Assembly (NCBI GenBank): GCA_017454265.1
Contig: JAFTDJ010000038.1
Span: forward strand, 149,445 to 213,444
Direction of reading: 5' to 3'
Length of the DNA: 64,000 nucleotides
Source: Bacteroidales bacterium
GTDB lineage: Bacteria; Bacteroidota; Bacteroidia; Bacteroidales; UBA932
Position numbers and translations under genes: made by a program. How positions within the stretch are numbered: position 1 is the stretch's first letter; every line of letters begins with the position of its first letter. The notes under the pieces were generated by a model. That model saw only the letters and a list, made by a program, of their open reading frames with translations, ran no database searches and was not told where the DNA came from. Positions 38,917 through 47,900 of the stretch are shown in pieces.

Positions 38917-39095
38917 AATGACTATACTTTAATATAAATTTTCATAATTCGCAATTTAGTATTTTTTATGATTTCTCATACAAGTTCGAGTCAAAAAATT
39001 ATTATTTATTTATAAACATTTTATCAACAAAAATCCATTATCCGGTACTCATTCAAAACAATCGTAAAAAAGTGCTGTTCAATCATTATGAGTCC
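38917..39095. other. AT-rich intergenic stretch
   Basis: About 180 bases, very AT-rich, between the divergent peptide and OmpA-like genes. I see no convincing hairpin, RNA gene or coding frame in it. The minus-strand promoter for the peptide/lipoprotein unit probably lies here, but I found no clear TAnnTTTG. Confidence 0.5.
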
Positions 39096-39126
39096 ATTGT
39101 TTCATTAAATTGACGGCCTATATTTG
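39096..39126 (+). promoter_or_regulatory. Promoter of the OmpA-like lipoprotein gene
   Basis: ATTG (39096-39099) and TATATTTG (39119-39126) are 19 bases apart. The ATG at 39148 follows after 21 bases. Confidence 0.65.
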
Positions 39127-39147
39127 CGCCACTTAAACAGCCGTAGT

Positions 39148-41115
39148 ATGATAAACGGAATAAACACATCCGGACTCGCAGCAGTCCTTGCCGTAGCCAT
39201 CTCTGCAACGTCATGCGGGACATCCCAGAAGCTCAGGGACATACAAAAAACCGAGATGAAAGCCGGATTGAGCCTTCCAGACCAGAACAGGGCCGCACCG
39301 CCGGAGTTCACTTTGCCGGACACCCCGAGAGACACTCTGAGAATTGTAGACTTCGAAGGCCACAGGACCCTCATTATGAACGCAGTGCGCGACGTTGACG
39401 GTGAAATGGTTGCCACAGACCGGCTGGCCGCATCATACATAACTGCACGTTTCCTCAATGTGGCCGAACGAAACGGGAAGGTAGACATAGAATTCCAAGT
39501 TCACGTGCCGGAAAGAATGATGGACAGCAAGTGGCAGCTCCGGTTGGAACCGGACATGTTCCTGCCCGGTGACTCACTGAGACTGGACCCGGTTTACATC
39601 ACCGGCAGCCGATACAGGAAGGCCCAGCTCCGCGGCTACGAGCAATACAGGAGATTCCTGAGCTCCATCGTAACCGATACCACTTTGTTCATCAACAAAC
39701 ATGACCTTGAGGTATTTCTGGAGCGCAATATTCCTAAACTCTACGCGCTCAAAAATGACTCGACTTTTGTCTCAGACGAGGCATTCGCCTCTATGTACGG
39801 CGTAACCGAACAGGAGGCCGTACGGCACTACACATATGGCTTTCTCGTGAGACGCAACAAGCGGCGAATCATGATGAAAGGTGCTATGTTCAGGAAATAT
39901 GTAAAATCCCCTATAGTGAGCGAAGGGATACGCCTGGACACTGTTATCAGAGATCCCGACGGCGGATTCGCCTATAATTACATCCAGACAGTCAACACCA
40001 CTCCCGAACTGAAGAAAGTCGATATCTGCATTTCCGGAGAAATCAGGGAACAGGACAAACAACTGTACACAATTCCCCGGTCTGAGCCACTTACCTTCTA
40101 TATATCCTCCCTTTCTTCACTTGCAGACAACACGGAAAAATACCTGAAGAAAGTGATAAGCCGGCGCGTAGAAGCCAATACAGCCTGCTACATAGAGTTC
40201 CGTCAAGGCAAGGCGGCCATTGATCCTGAACTTGGACATAATCCGGAGGAAATCGGAAGAATAAAAAACAATATCCGCAGCCTCATTGCCAACGAAGAAT
40301 TCGAACTGGATTCAATAACGATCGCCGCATTCGCATCTCCGGAGGGAGCCGTCAGGGCAAATGATTATTTATCGGAAAAAAGAGCCGCGAGTGCAGGAGA
40401 ATACTTTGGAAAGTTTGCCGCTGCAGTTCGTGATTCCGTCATGAAAGATGCCGGGGCGTTCATTTCACTCGACGAATCCCGGCCTACCGGTCCTGAAATA
40501 CCCCGAATATTCTTTAACAGCAGAAGTGGGGGTGAGAATTGGGGGATGCTTGACGCTCTGGTAGAACAAGACCCTCTTCTCGCACAAAGCGTTAAGGATT
40601 ATTACCGTGAAACTGCTGAAAAGCACAAAGATCTGGATGCAAGGGAAAAGGCCCTGACCGCCAGTTCTTCATACAAGTATATGCGGGAACACTTGTATCC
40701 GCGACTACGAATAGTTAAATTTGATTTTTTCCTCCACAGAAAAGGAATGCTCCGGGACACGATACACACCACGGAACCGGACACGGCCTACATGCGTGGC
40801 GTTCAGTGCATACGTGATCGCGAGTATAAAAACGCTCTTAAGCTGCTACGCCCGTATTCCGACTACAATACAGCAGTGGCCCTGATTGCCCTTGACCGCA
40901 ATACGTCCGCCATGGAGATACTTTCCGGGCTTCCCAAGAACGCACGTACAGACTATCTCAAAGCTATTGTCTACTCCCGGCAGGGCGATGAAAGGAGTGC
41001 AGTCGAGCATTATATTCACGCCTGCTCTCAAGACGGGAGCTTTATCCATCGCGGCAGACTGGATCCTGAGATCAGCGAACTAATCAAGAAATATGATCTG
41101 AATTCCGACATGTAA
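39148..41115 (+). CDS. Lipoprotein with OmpA-like C-terminal region and TPR-like tail
   Basis: The ATG at 39148 gives a lipoprotein signal (SATSC, Cys23) and 655 residues; the earlier frame start at 39124 lies inside the promoter. The middle of the protein is beta-rich. At about residues 390-430 the segment ASPEGAVRANDYLSEKRAAS resembles the peptidoglycan-binding OmpA motif (usually G..D..G....N..LS..RA). The last 90 residues (YMRGVQCIRDREYKNALKLL) look like tetratricopeptide repeats. It may tie the outer membrane to the cell wall. The exact family is not recognised. Confidence 0.65.
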   Translation: MINGINTSGLAAVLAVAISATSCGTSQKLRDIQKTEMKAGLSLPDQNRAAPPEFTLPDTPRDTLRIVDFEGHRTLIMNAVRDVDGEMVATDRLAASYITARFLNVAERNGKVDIEFQVHVPERMMDSKWQLRLEPDMFLPGDSLRLDPVYITGSRYRKAQLRGYEQYRRFLSSIVTDTTLFINKHDLEVFLERNIPKLYALKNDSTFVSDEAFASMYGVTEQEAVRHYTYGFLVRRNKRRIMMKGAMFRKYVKSPIVSEGIRLDTVIRDPDGGFAYNYIQTVNTTPELKKVDICISGEIREQDKQLYTIPRSEPLTFYISSLSSLADNTEKYLKKVISRRVEANTACYIEFRQGKAAIDPELGHNPEEIGRIKNNIRSLIANEEFELDSITIAAFASPEGAVRANDYLSEKRAASAGEYFGKFAAAVRDSVMKDAGAFISLDESRPTGPEIPRIFFNSRSGGENWGMLDALVEQDPLLAQSVKDYYRETAEKHKDLDAREKALTASSSYKYMREHLYPRLRIVKFDFFLHRKGMLRDTIHTTEPDTAYMRGVQCIRDREYKNALKLLRPYSDYNTAVALIALDRNTSAMEILSGLPKNARTDYLKAIVYSRQGDERSAVEHYIHACSQDGSFIHRGRLDPEISELIKKYDLNSDM

Positions 41116-41134
41116 AAATTTCATAAAGAATGCG

Positions 41135-41142
41135 TATCTTTG
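41135..41142 (+). promoter_or_regulatory. -7 element of the CoA-transferase gene
   Basis: TATCTTTG ends 7 bases before the ATG at 41150, so the mRNA should be leaderless or nearly so. No clear TTTG is present at -33. Confidence 0.5.
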
Positions 41143-41149
41143 CCGCATT

Positions 41150-42448
41150 ATGAGAGATATACACTTTGTAAGTGCGGATGAGGCAGTGAGCCACATCCCT
41201 TCACATAGCCACATACATCTCAGCAGTGTTGCCAGTGTTCCCCACTGCCTTATCAGGGCTCTCTGCAGAAGGGCAGACGCAGGAGACATCCGCGACCTGC
41301 ATTTTCATCATTTTCATACTGAGGGGCCGGCCCCGTACAGCGAACCGCGCTACGAAGGAATCTTCTTCGATCAAGGCTTTTTTGTAGGCCCGAATGTTCG
41401 TGCCAACGTTAATTCCGGTTATGCAGACTATCTCCCCGTTCATCTTGGAGAAACACCCCGCCTGTACCGTTCAGGGGCCATCAAGCTGGGGGCCGCCCTG
41501 GTAAACGTGTCGCTTCCTGATTCGGAGGGGCGCGTGTCGCTCGGCACCTCCGTTGACTGCTCATATGCAGCAATTCAGACTGCCGCACTCGTAATAGGAG
41601 TAGTCAATCCCAATGTGCCTTTCGCTTACGGAGACCTGGTGAGTCTGGACGCCTTCGATTACCTTGTCCAGGACGACGAGCCCTTGGTTACTGCCGCTTT
41701 TGCCGAACCCACCCCGACAGAAATGCAAATAGGCAAGAACTGTGCTGCCCTTGTGGAAGACGGGGACTGCCTTCAGATGGGTATAGGCGCGCTGCCCAAT
41801 GCTCTTGCCTCCCAGCTTGGAGACCATAAAGACCTCGGACTGCACACTGAGATGTTTGCAGACGGTCTGCTGCGACTCATCAAGAAGGGCGTCATAAACG
41901 GCTCCCGGAAGCAAATAGACAAGGGTAAAGTAGTTGCATCTTTCCTCCTCGGTTCGCAAGAAGTCTATTCCTTCATAGACCATAATCCTGAAGTACTCAT
42001 GCGTGACATCACCTACACAAACGACCCGTGGGTCATATCCCGCAATCACAGGATGAAAGCCATTAACAGCGCGACTGAAGTGGATCTCACCGGCCAGATC
42101 AGCGCCGACTCCATTGGCATGCGCATTTTCAGCGGGACAGGCGGACAGCTTGAGTTCGTACGCGGAGCCAGTATGTCGGAGGGGGGCAAAAGCATTACCG
42201 CTTTCGCATCCCGCACCAACAAGGGAAAGAACAAGATAGTGAGTGCAATCAATCAGGGCGGAGGAATCGTCACTCCCCGCGCCGACGCTCACTGGGTGGT
42301 GACTGAGTATGGCGCAGTAGATCTATACGGCCGCAGTTTGCAGGAACGTGCAAAGCTGCTGATAAGCATAGCACATCCCGACGATCGCGAAATGCTTGAA
42401 CGTGAGGCATTCGAGCGTTTCGGCAGGCATTATTTGAATCTCGCCTAG
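41150..42448 (+). CDS. Acetyl-CoA hydrolase/transferase family protein
   Basis: The 432-residue enzyme belongs to the class I CoA-transferase group that includes 4-hydroxybutyrate and succinate/acetate CoA-transferases. The catalytic glutamate is in LHTEMFADG, and the C-terminal nucleotide region has GTGGQLEFVRGASMS and GAVDLYGRSLQERA. It moves CoA between carboxylic acids, probably in fermentation (acetate, propionate or butyrate ends). The acid pair cannot be deduced. It overlaps the convergent transglycosylase gene by 4 bases. Confidence 0.88.
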   Translation: MRDIHFVSADEAVSHIPSHSHIHLSSVASVPHCLIRALCRRADAGDIRDLHFHHFHTEGPAPYSEPRYEGIFFDQGFFVGPNVRANVNSGYADYLPVHLGETPRLYRSGAIKLGAALVNVSLPDSEGRVSLGTSVDCSYAAIQTAALVIGVVNPNVPFAYGDLVSLDAFDYLVQDDEPLVTAAFAEPTPTEMQIGKNCAALVEDGDCLQMGIGALPNALASQLGDHKDLGLHTEMFADGLLRLIKKGVINGSRKQIDKGKVVASFLLGSQEVYSFIDHNPEVLMRDITYTNDPWVISRNHRMKAINSATEVDLTGQISADSIGMRIFSGTGGQLEFVRGASMSEGGKSITAFASRTNKGKNKIVSAINQGGGIVTPRADAHWVVTEYGAVDLYGRSLQERAKLLISIAHPDDREMLEREAFERFGRHYLNLA

Positions 42449-43662
42449 TAAATATAGATTTTTTGTCCGATACTGAGTCGATCGGAACGAAGGTGGTTCC
42501 AGTTCATGAGCTGGCGCACACTGACGCGGTATCTTTTTGCTATATGGCTGAGCGTATCTCCGCTTTTAACCCTGTATAAAGTGCGTACGCCGTTGCCATC
42601 CGCGCTGCTTGACGCCGCATCCTTGAGCACCTTGTCAGACAAATATTCGTCCGCCTTATACGCATAAAGGGAATCAGGGGCGACGGACAGGTATGAAGGG
42701 CTCCAGGAATAAGGGATATTCACAATACAGGTGCCGCTGCTGCCGGGAATGATGTCCCTGTAGTATTTGGGGTTTAAATACCGAAGGTCTTCGAGAGGAA
42801 CCCCCACTACTTCGCTTATCTGCCTGAAATGCAAATTTTTTCGCACCTCGAAGGTATCTATGTGAATTGGAGCGCCTACGTTCAGGGAATCCGGCAAGTC
42901 TTCGCGGCTGTAGTTGAAGGCGTACATCACTCCCACAAATGCAGGCATATAGCCTCTGGTTTCCCTTGGAAGATAGGGATACACCGACCAGAAATCCCTT
43001 TTGCCCCCTGCCCGGCGAATAGCCTTGTTCACATTGCCGGCCCCGCAATTGTAAGCGCTGATGGCCAGCGGCCAGTCTCCAAGCATCTCATACAGGCTGA
43101 GAAGGTAACGGGCAGCAGCATCGGTCGATTTTTCCACATCCAGGCGTTCATCGACATATGAGTTGATGGAAAGCCCATACGAACGCGCAGTTTTGAACAT
43201 AAACTGCCACAATCCCATGGCGCCAGCCCTTGATGTAGCTGTTGGATTGAGCATGGATTCCACAACGGCCAGGTACTTTAGTTCCAACGGAAGGGAATAA
43301 CGCCTGAAAGTCTCTTCAAAAATAGGAAAGTAATAATCGCTCAGGCGCATCGCGCGCTGCATTGTCTCCCCTCTCTTCTCTGAATAGACGATCATATAGT
43401 TCTTGACCACTTCGTTGAACGGAAGGGAGAAATAAGGGTTCAGTCCAGCCAGCCGCTGCATCATCACTTCATCGCTTACAATGGATGTCAGGCTCAGAGA
43501 ATCAAGCTCAGGAACAGTATTAATGTTGTCTTGACGGTAGTTCTCGTGATACCACATCACAAGCAGGCTGTCCGTCTTCTCGGGCGTAAACTCTCCCTGC
43601 CCCGAAAGAGGCAATGCAAACAGAAAACACAAAAGAAACGTCAGAGCCTTACGTCCGTGCAT
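42445..43662 (-). CDS. mltD: MltD-like lytic murein transglycosylase with LysM
   Basis: The start at 43662 gives a signal peptide (MHGRKALTFLLCFLFALPLSG); the longer frame begins inside the previous gene. The 405-residue enzyme cleaves peptidoglycan glycan chains. The SLT domain shows the catalytic glutamate in VVESMLNPTATSRAGAMGLWQFM and later SAYNCGAGNVNKAIRRAGG. A LysM repeat (YRVKSGDTLSHIAKRY) at the C-terminus anchors it to the wall. It closes the ParA-ParB-DUF5683-transglycosylase operon, a Bacteroidota arrangement that links segregation and wall remodelling. Confidence 0.88.
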   Translation of the reverse strand: MHGRKALTFLLCFLFALPLSGQGEFTPEKTDSLLVMWYHENYRQDNINTVPELDSLSLTSIVSDEVMMQRLAGLNPYFSLPFNEVVKNYMIVYSEKRGETMQRAMRLSDYYFPIFEETFRRYSLPLELKYLAVVESMLNPTATSRAGAMGLWQFMFKTARSYGLSINSYVDERLDVEKSTDAAARYLLSLYEMLGDWPLAISAYNCGAGNVNKAIRRAGGKRDFWSVYPYLPRETRGYMPAFVGVMYAFNYSREDLPDSLNVGAPIHIDTFEVRKNLHFRQISEVVGVPLEDLRYLNPKYYRDIIPGSSGTCIVNIPYSWSPSYLSVAPDSLYAYKADEYLSDKVLKDAASSSADGNGVRTLYRVKSGDTLSHIAKRYRVSVRQLMNWNHLRSDRLSIGQKIYIY

Positions 43663-43669
43663 AAGCGTA

Positions 43670-44536
43670 TCAGAATCGTATCCCCACATTTATACCAAAT
43701 GCGGGAGAAGGGTTGAAAGCCAATTGCGCTTCGGGCATTATTACGGACGGGCGAACCGTCATAGCCATATCATCAGCGATCTCGAAATCGTGCATATAGG
43801 AGAACACGTTGGCGTCAATTACCTGAAGGACGTATATAAGCACCATGGCGAGGGTTGAATAGTCCCTGTACTGGCGGTATGTATCTCTGTAATACACCGC
43901 TGTTTCCGCACTTATCGGGCCGGTGTAAGTTGTTTCGGAGTCGGTAGCCTCTTTATATATGCGTCTGTAACGCTCGTAGTTTATGCTGTTTGTCCTGTAG
44001 AAGTAGAACGCAGCGCCCATTCCCCCAAGATAAATCGGAATCTTCCAGTATTCCCCGTTGTATGCCTGCCCAAGGCCGGGGAGAAGCAAAGAATACAGAG
44101 TAGCTCTTCCAGGTAAAGGATAACGGTCTGATTTATAACTTATTACTCCATCCATCAGAGTTGCCCAATACGCCACCCCGGTGCCGATGAAACAGTACTT
44201 GGCGGCATCGTGTTTACCCTGGGTATTAAGATATATGCCCGCACCAAGGGTGCCGCCAATTGCAGAGTACACAATGGGCAGTTTCCAATATTGCTTGTTA
44301 TACATCTGTTCACCTCCGACGACCAAAAGCGATCCGGCGAACATGGTGCCAATCTTTATCTCCTGTTCGTGTCTCAGACCCGCAAAATACTCCTTAAACG
44401 AGAATAACACATCGGTTGAATCCTTGGACGTGCCCTTGTCGTCGTTATAGGACTGCTTAAACGCTTCGCTCTTGAACTGCGCGGAAGCAGAAAGAGCCAA
44501 GCATACAAACAGGATGCAGGAGACGAGCTTTTTCAT
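43670..44536 (-). CDS. DUF5683 membrane protein
   Basis: The 288-residue protein has a signal peptide ending at SASAQ and then several hydrophobic stretches (GTMFAGSLLVVGG, LPIVYSAIGGTLGAGIYL, LPGLGQAYNGEYWKIPIYLGGMGAAFYF). These fit DUF5683, found in Bacteroidota between parB and a transglycosylase. The function is unknown. It overlaps parB by 4 bases and is followed by mltD after 7 bases. The last 40 residues are beta-like and end in aromatic Phe, as for envelope proteins. Confidence 0.8.
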   Translation of the reverse strand: MKKLVSCILFVCLALSASAQFKSEAFKQSYNDDKGTSKDSTDVLFSFKEYFAGLRHEQEIKIGTMFAGSLLVVGGEQMYNKQYWKLPIVYSAIGGTLGAGIYLNTQGKHDAAKYCFIGTGVAYWATLMDGVISYKSDRYPLPGRATLYSLLLPGLGQAYNGEYWKIPIYLGGMGAAFYFYRTNSINYERYRRIYKEATDSETTYTGPISAETAVYYRDTYRQYRDYSTLAMVLIYVLQVIDANVFSYMHDFEIADDMAMTVRPSVIMPEAQLAFNPSPAFGINVGIRF

Positions 44537-45438
44537 CCTAGATGTGCAGGGTCGAATATATCCAGGAACCGATCCAGTTCTTCGTCCGAAACAAAGCGGA
44601 TGGTCATAGAACCCTTCCCGGAAGCGTTCCTTCGTATGGAGATATCTTTGGAAAAGTATTTTCCCATAAATGACAGCATACGTTCGTAAGATGGCGTAAG
44701 CGGCAGTGACGCAGGTGTGTCTGTCCGCGCCACAGGCCCGCCTTCCGCCATAGACCGCACTGTTTCTTCAAGTTCCCTGACAGACAACCGGCGTTCAATA
44801 GCCAGGTCGCACAGTTGCTCCTGCATAGCGGGATCTTCCAACCCCAGAAGCGCCTTTGCGTGACCGGGAGTAATCAGTCCGACCTTAAGGTCGTGCTGTA
44901 CCTTTACCGGAAGCTTAAGCAGCCTGAGTGAATTGGCTACAGATGCGCGCTTTTTCCCTACCCGGTCGGCAAGCTGCTCCTGAGTGAGTGAACACTCGTC
45001 GATAAGCCGGCGAAAAGAGAGAGCTGTTTCAATGGGGTCCAAATCTTGGCGTTGAATATTCTCTACCAAAGCCATTTCCAGCATACCCTGATCATCAGCC
45101 TCGCGGACATATGCCGGGATGGTTGTCATTCCTGCCATACGACAAGCTCTGTAGCGACGTTCTCCGCTGATAATCTGATACTTGCCATCAGGCATTCGAC
45201 GCACTGTAACAGGCTGGATAAGGCCTAATGCCTTAATGGATTCTGACAGCTCCTCAAGAGCCTGACGGTCAAAATTCTCACGCGGCTGGAAAGGGTTTGC
45301 GGTAATTGAATCCATCGAAATACGAAGGATATCCTTTCCGGTATATGCCACAGGTTTACGCAGCAAATCTGCAGTAGGGATTGATCCTCCCATCAGAGCT
45401 TCTAGGCCTTTGCCCAATCCCCTTACTTTGTTACTCAT
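44533..45438 (-). CDS. parB: Chromosome partitioning protein ParB
   Basis: The 301-residue CTP-switch DNA-binding protein has the ParB N-domain (NPFQPRENFDRQALEELSESIKALG at about 47-71) and the CTP/box motif GERRYRACRMAG. A helix-turn-helix for parS binding (LTQEQLADRVGKKRASVANSLRLLKLP) follows, and the C-terminal dimer region ends with the sequence DIFDPAHLG. It cooperates with ParA to segregate origins. No typical parS palindrome was seen in this window. It overlaps parA by 4 bases. Confidence 0.96.
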   Translation of the reverse strand: MSNKVRGLGKGLEALMGGSIPTADLLRKPVAYTGKDILRISMDSITANPFQPRENFDRQALEELSESIKALGLIQPVTVRRMPDGKYQIISGERRYRACRMAGMTTIPAYVREADDQGMLEMALVENIQRQDLDPIETALSFRRLIDECSLTQEQLADRVGKKRASVANSLRLLKLPVKVQHDLKVGLITPGHAKALLGLEDPAMQEQLCDLAIERRLSVRELEETVRSMAEGGPVARTDTPASLPLTPSYERMLSFMGKYFSKDISIRRNASGKGSMTIRFVSDEELDRFLDIFDPAHLG

Positions 45439-46220
45439 ACTTCTGCTAGCTTTTCTCCGTTTCTCTCCAGCACTTCTGACGCAAGGTTGAGGTAGTTTGA
45501 AGAACCGGAGCAGGAAATTTCATAAAGAATGATCGGCTTGCCATGTGAAGGGGCTTCGCTGAGACGGATGTTGCGCTGAATAACGGTACGGAAAACGAGG
45601 TCTTGGAAATGCTCACGCAGTTCTGCCAGCACCTGCTGGTGAACCTTGGTCCTGCCATCGAACATCGTCACTACAAATCCTTCAATGGTAAGGTTGGGGT
45701 TCAGTCCGTTTTGTACAATTCTTATGGTCTGCAACAACTTTCCAAGACCCTCAAGGGCAAAGAACTCAGGCTGAACGGGGATAATTACAGAATCCGCAGC
45801 GGTAAGAGTGTTCACCGTTATAAGGCCCAACGAGGGAGAACAATCAATAATGATGTAGTCGTAACGGTCCTTGACCGGGGCGATTGCCTTTTTAAGCACG
45901 GATTCCCTGTCAGGTTCATTAATCATTTCTATCTCGATGCCAACCAGATTGATATGGGAGGGAATCAGATGAAGCCCGGACAACTCAGTCTGGACAAGCA
46001 CATCATCAACCGTAACAGTGCCTTCCATAAGCTCGTACAGACTGCGATGGCGGTCGTCATCCGGAGAACAATCAAGGCCGGAAGTGGTATTGGCCTGAGG
46101 GTCAGCGTCTATGATGAGCACTTGCTTCTCCAGTGCAGCTAAAGACGCCGCAAGATTAATGGCCGTGGTAGTTTTTCCGACCCCTCCCTTCTGATTTGCT
46201 ATAGCTATTACTTTACCCAT
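45435..46220 (-). CDS. parA: Chromosome partitioning ATPase ParA (Soj)
   Basis: The start at 46220 gives MGKVIAIANQKGGVGKTT, with the deviant Walker A motif at residues 11-17. An upstream in-frame TTG at 46229 would fall in the -7 box. The 261-residue ATPase moves ParB-bound origins over the nucleoid. Other signatures are present (IIDADPQANTTSG and IIDCSPSLGLITVN). It is first in the segregation operon and has its own promoter with an adjacent inverted repeat. Confidence 0.96.
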   Translation of the reverse strand: MGKVIAIANQKGGVGKTTTAINLAASLAALEKQVLIIDADPQANTTSGLDCSPDDDRHRSLYELMEGTVTVDDVLVQTELSGLHLIPSHINLVGIEIEMINEPDRESVLKKAIAPVKDRYDYIIIDCSPSLGLITVNTLTAADSVIIPVQPEFFALEGLGKLLQTIRIVQNGLNPNLTIEGFVVTMFDGRTKVHQQVLAELREHFQDLVFRTVIQRNIRLSEAPSHGKPIILYEISCSGSSNYLNLASEVLERNGEKLAEV

Positions 46221-46226
46221 ATTCTG

Positions 46227-46250
46227 CAAAAATACTAATAATTTATTAGT
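46227..46250 (-). promoter_or_regulatory. parA promoter with inverted repeat
   Basis: The minus-strand -7 box reads TATTTTTG (46234 to 46227). Touching it is a perfect 17-bp inverted repeat, ACTAATAATTTATTAGT (46234-46250), occupying the spacer where RNA polymerase would bind. It could be an operator for autoregulation. No good -33 TTTG was found. Confidence 0.5.
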
Positions 46251-46290
46251 TTTATAAGCCTCTGCAGGGAAAAGTGTGCCAGTCTTTTTT

Positions 46291-47844
46291 TCAAAGACTT
46301 AAAGCGTACTGTAACTTTGCTTCAGTTTTGCTTTTCTTATCCTCTGTCATCCATGGATATCCCAAATATGAAAGCCTCAAGTAAAAAGAATGCCTTTTGT
46401 GTGGTTTCCATGCAGCATACAAGGATGCAGACCAACCTCTTCCGTAGTATGCCGGAACATTGAAATTACCAGGGGCGTCTCTTTCATATACATAAATCCT
46501 GGCGTCCCATTTATCAATGAAAAAAGCTGACGTACGGCACCAGAAGCGCACTTTCTCCCCTTCCCGCGCCACCTCTGCATATGCCAGGAAGCCTAGTGTA
46601 CCGCACCAGACACCATCCGACCTAATATTCAGGCTCCATTTTCCATAGCCCAAACTCATTTCCCCTCTTGCTTCCAGCCGCCACACGTCTGTCCGGCGCG
46701 CCGCAAGACGCAATGAGGGCGCAAGCCTCATGGCACCAACCATAAATACAGGTGAATACTTGACCATAAACCTCGACTGCTTTGTAGAAACCGCAATCAC
46801 CGCATCTGCAACCTGGGAGCCGAATCCGGCGCAGAACTCAGGGATACTGTTATTCCAGCTCGCAAGTAAACCATATTTGAGAGCGTATTTTGGAGTCCAA
46901 ACGACACCGGCTGCAAGTGCAGGGCCATCACTTTTCCACGCTGCCTCACCGAAGGTAGCAAGGTTTCTGGTTCCAATTTTGAAATCTATTGATACTGAGT
47001 TGTCCGAGGCCGATATACCTAAAGTAGTTCTTAAGCCATACCACGAAACATACCCAAGTGGTTTCCGGCCTGTTACGGAGTAACCGAGCCCAGCGCTCCA
47101 GCGTCCTATATTGAAGTCTGCTGCAGCGCCACAAAACTCGGGGGAAAAAGATCCGGTTGGACTGAAACCGGTACCCCTCCTCTGAAACGATGTCACACTG
47201 CTGTAATGAGACAGAGAAAAACCGCTCCATTGCGCAAGGCCCTGTCCAAATCTTGCGTTAAAATGTCCAAGCACTACTTTCCCGAGGTACTTATTTCCAT
47301 AATATGCGGCGCTCAGTGTTCCCAGAGAAGGGTTTGGATTTGAATAAGTGGTCCTGCTCGCCCAGTTGAACTCCCCTGCATTCCCCAGTGTCATTTTGTA
47401 GCGCAAACCCGCTGCAAGGCCAACGTCATCATTTTTCCGGGCTGCAACGCGTAACATCAGATCGTGATGAATCGCAAGCGACGCGGTTTCCCCCGGAGCT
47501 TTGGAACTTTCAAGTTTGACGAACAGTTTCAAGGCTTCAGAGAGCTCGGGCGTGAAGCCGTCAACGAGTCCCAATTCGGTAAAAGAGAGAATGTCGCCGC
47601 CTCGTTTGCGGTAATCCAGAAGTGAAGCCACCTGGAAGGCGTTGAACAAGCCGCTCGCGACAAGACGGCTGCGCCCCGCACTGTTAAGACTTAGAGGCCT
47701 GGAGTGAAGGTCCCTGAAATGCTGCAACGCAGACTCGTCCAAATCCTCCATTGAAGAGGCGCCGCTGATATACAATACAGCCGAATCAAAGTCAAAGGCA
47801 TAAACACCTGCTGCAAATGCCAAAAGAAACAAGAGGTTTTTCAT
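46291..47844 (-). CDS. Helix-hairpin-helix domain protein with predicted outer-membrane barrel
   Basis: The 517-residue protein has a signal peptide (MKNLLFLLAFAAGVYA). Residues about 40-110 contain a helix-hairpin-helix segment of the ComEA type (LNSAGRSRLVASGLFNAFQVASLLDYRKRGGDI region). The rest is rich in alternating strands with aromatic girdles and Gly-rich turns, as in a barrel. Such fusions are known in Bacteroidota and remain uncharacterised. DNA binding or uptake is possible but only inferred. The gene lies upstream of parA with a short gap, as a separate unit. Confidence 0.65.
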   Translation of the reverse strand: MKNLLFLLAFAAGVYAFDFDSAVLYISGASSMEDLDESALQHFRDLHSRPLSLNSAGRSRLVASGLFNAFQVASLLDYRKRGGDILSFTELGLVDGFTPELSEALKLFVKLESSKAPGETASLAIHHDLMLRVAARKNDDVGLAAGLRYKMTLGNAGEFNWASRTTYSNPNPSLGTLSAAYYGNKYLGKVVLGHFNARFGQGLAQWSGFSLSHYSSVTSFQRRGTGFSPTGSFSPEFCGAAADFNIGRWSAGLGYSVTGRKPLGYVSWYGLRTTLGISASDNSVSIDFKIGTRNLATFGEAAWKSDGPALAAGVVWTPKYALKYGLLASWNNSIPEFCAGFGSQVADAVIAVSTKQSRFMVKYSPVFMVGAMRLAPSLRLAARRTDVWRLEARGEMSLGYGKWSLNIRSDGVWCGTLGFLAYAEVAREGEKVRFWCRTSAFFIDKWDARIYVYERDAPGNFNVPAYYGRGWSASLYAAWKPHKRHSFYLRLSYLGYPWMTEDKKSKTEAKLQYALSL

Positions 47845-47886
47845 AGCACAAATAGTTTAAGCAGTACAATATAAGCATAAAATCCT

Positions 47887-47894
47887 TATATTTG
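47887..47894 (+). promoter_or_regulatory. -7 element of fakA
   Basis: TATATTTG ends 6 bases before the ATG at 47901, implying a leaderless or very short-leader message. A TTTG at -33 was not found. Confidence 0.45.
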
Positions 47895-47900
47895 CATGTT

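Noticed and set aside
45435-47844. parS centromere near parAB
   Set aside because: I looked for the usual 16-bp GTTTCACGTGAAAC-like palindrome and saw none; only the AT-rich repeat at the parA promoter was found.
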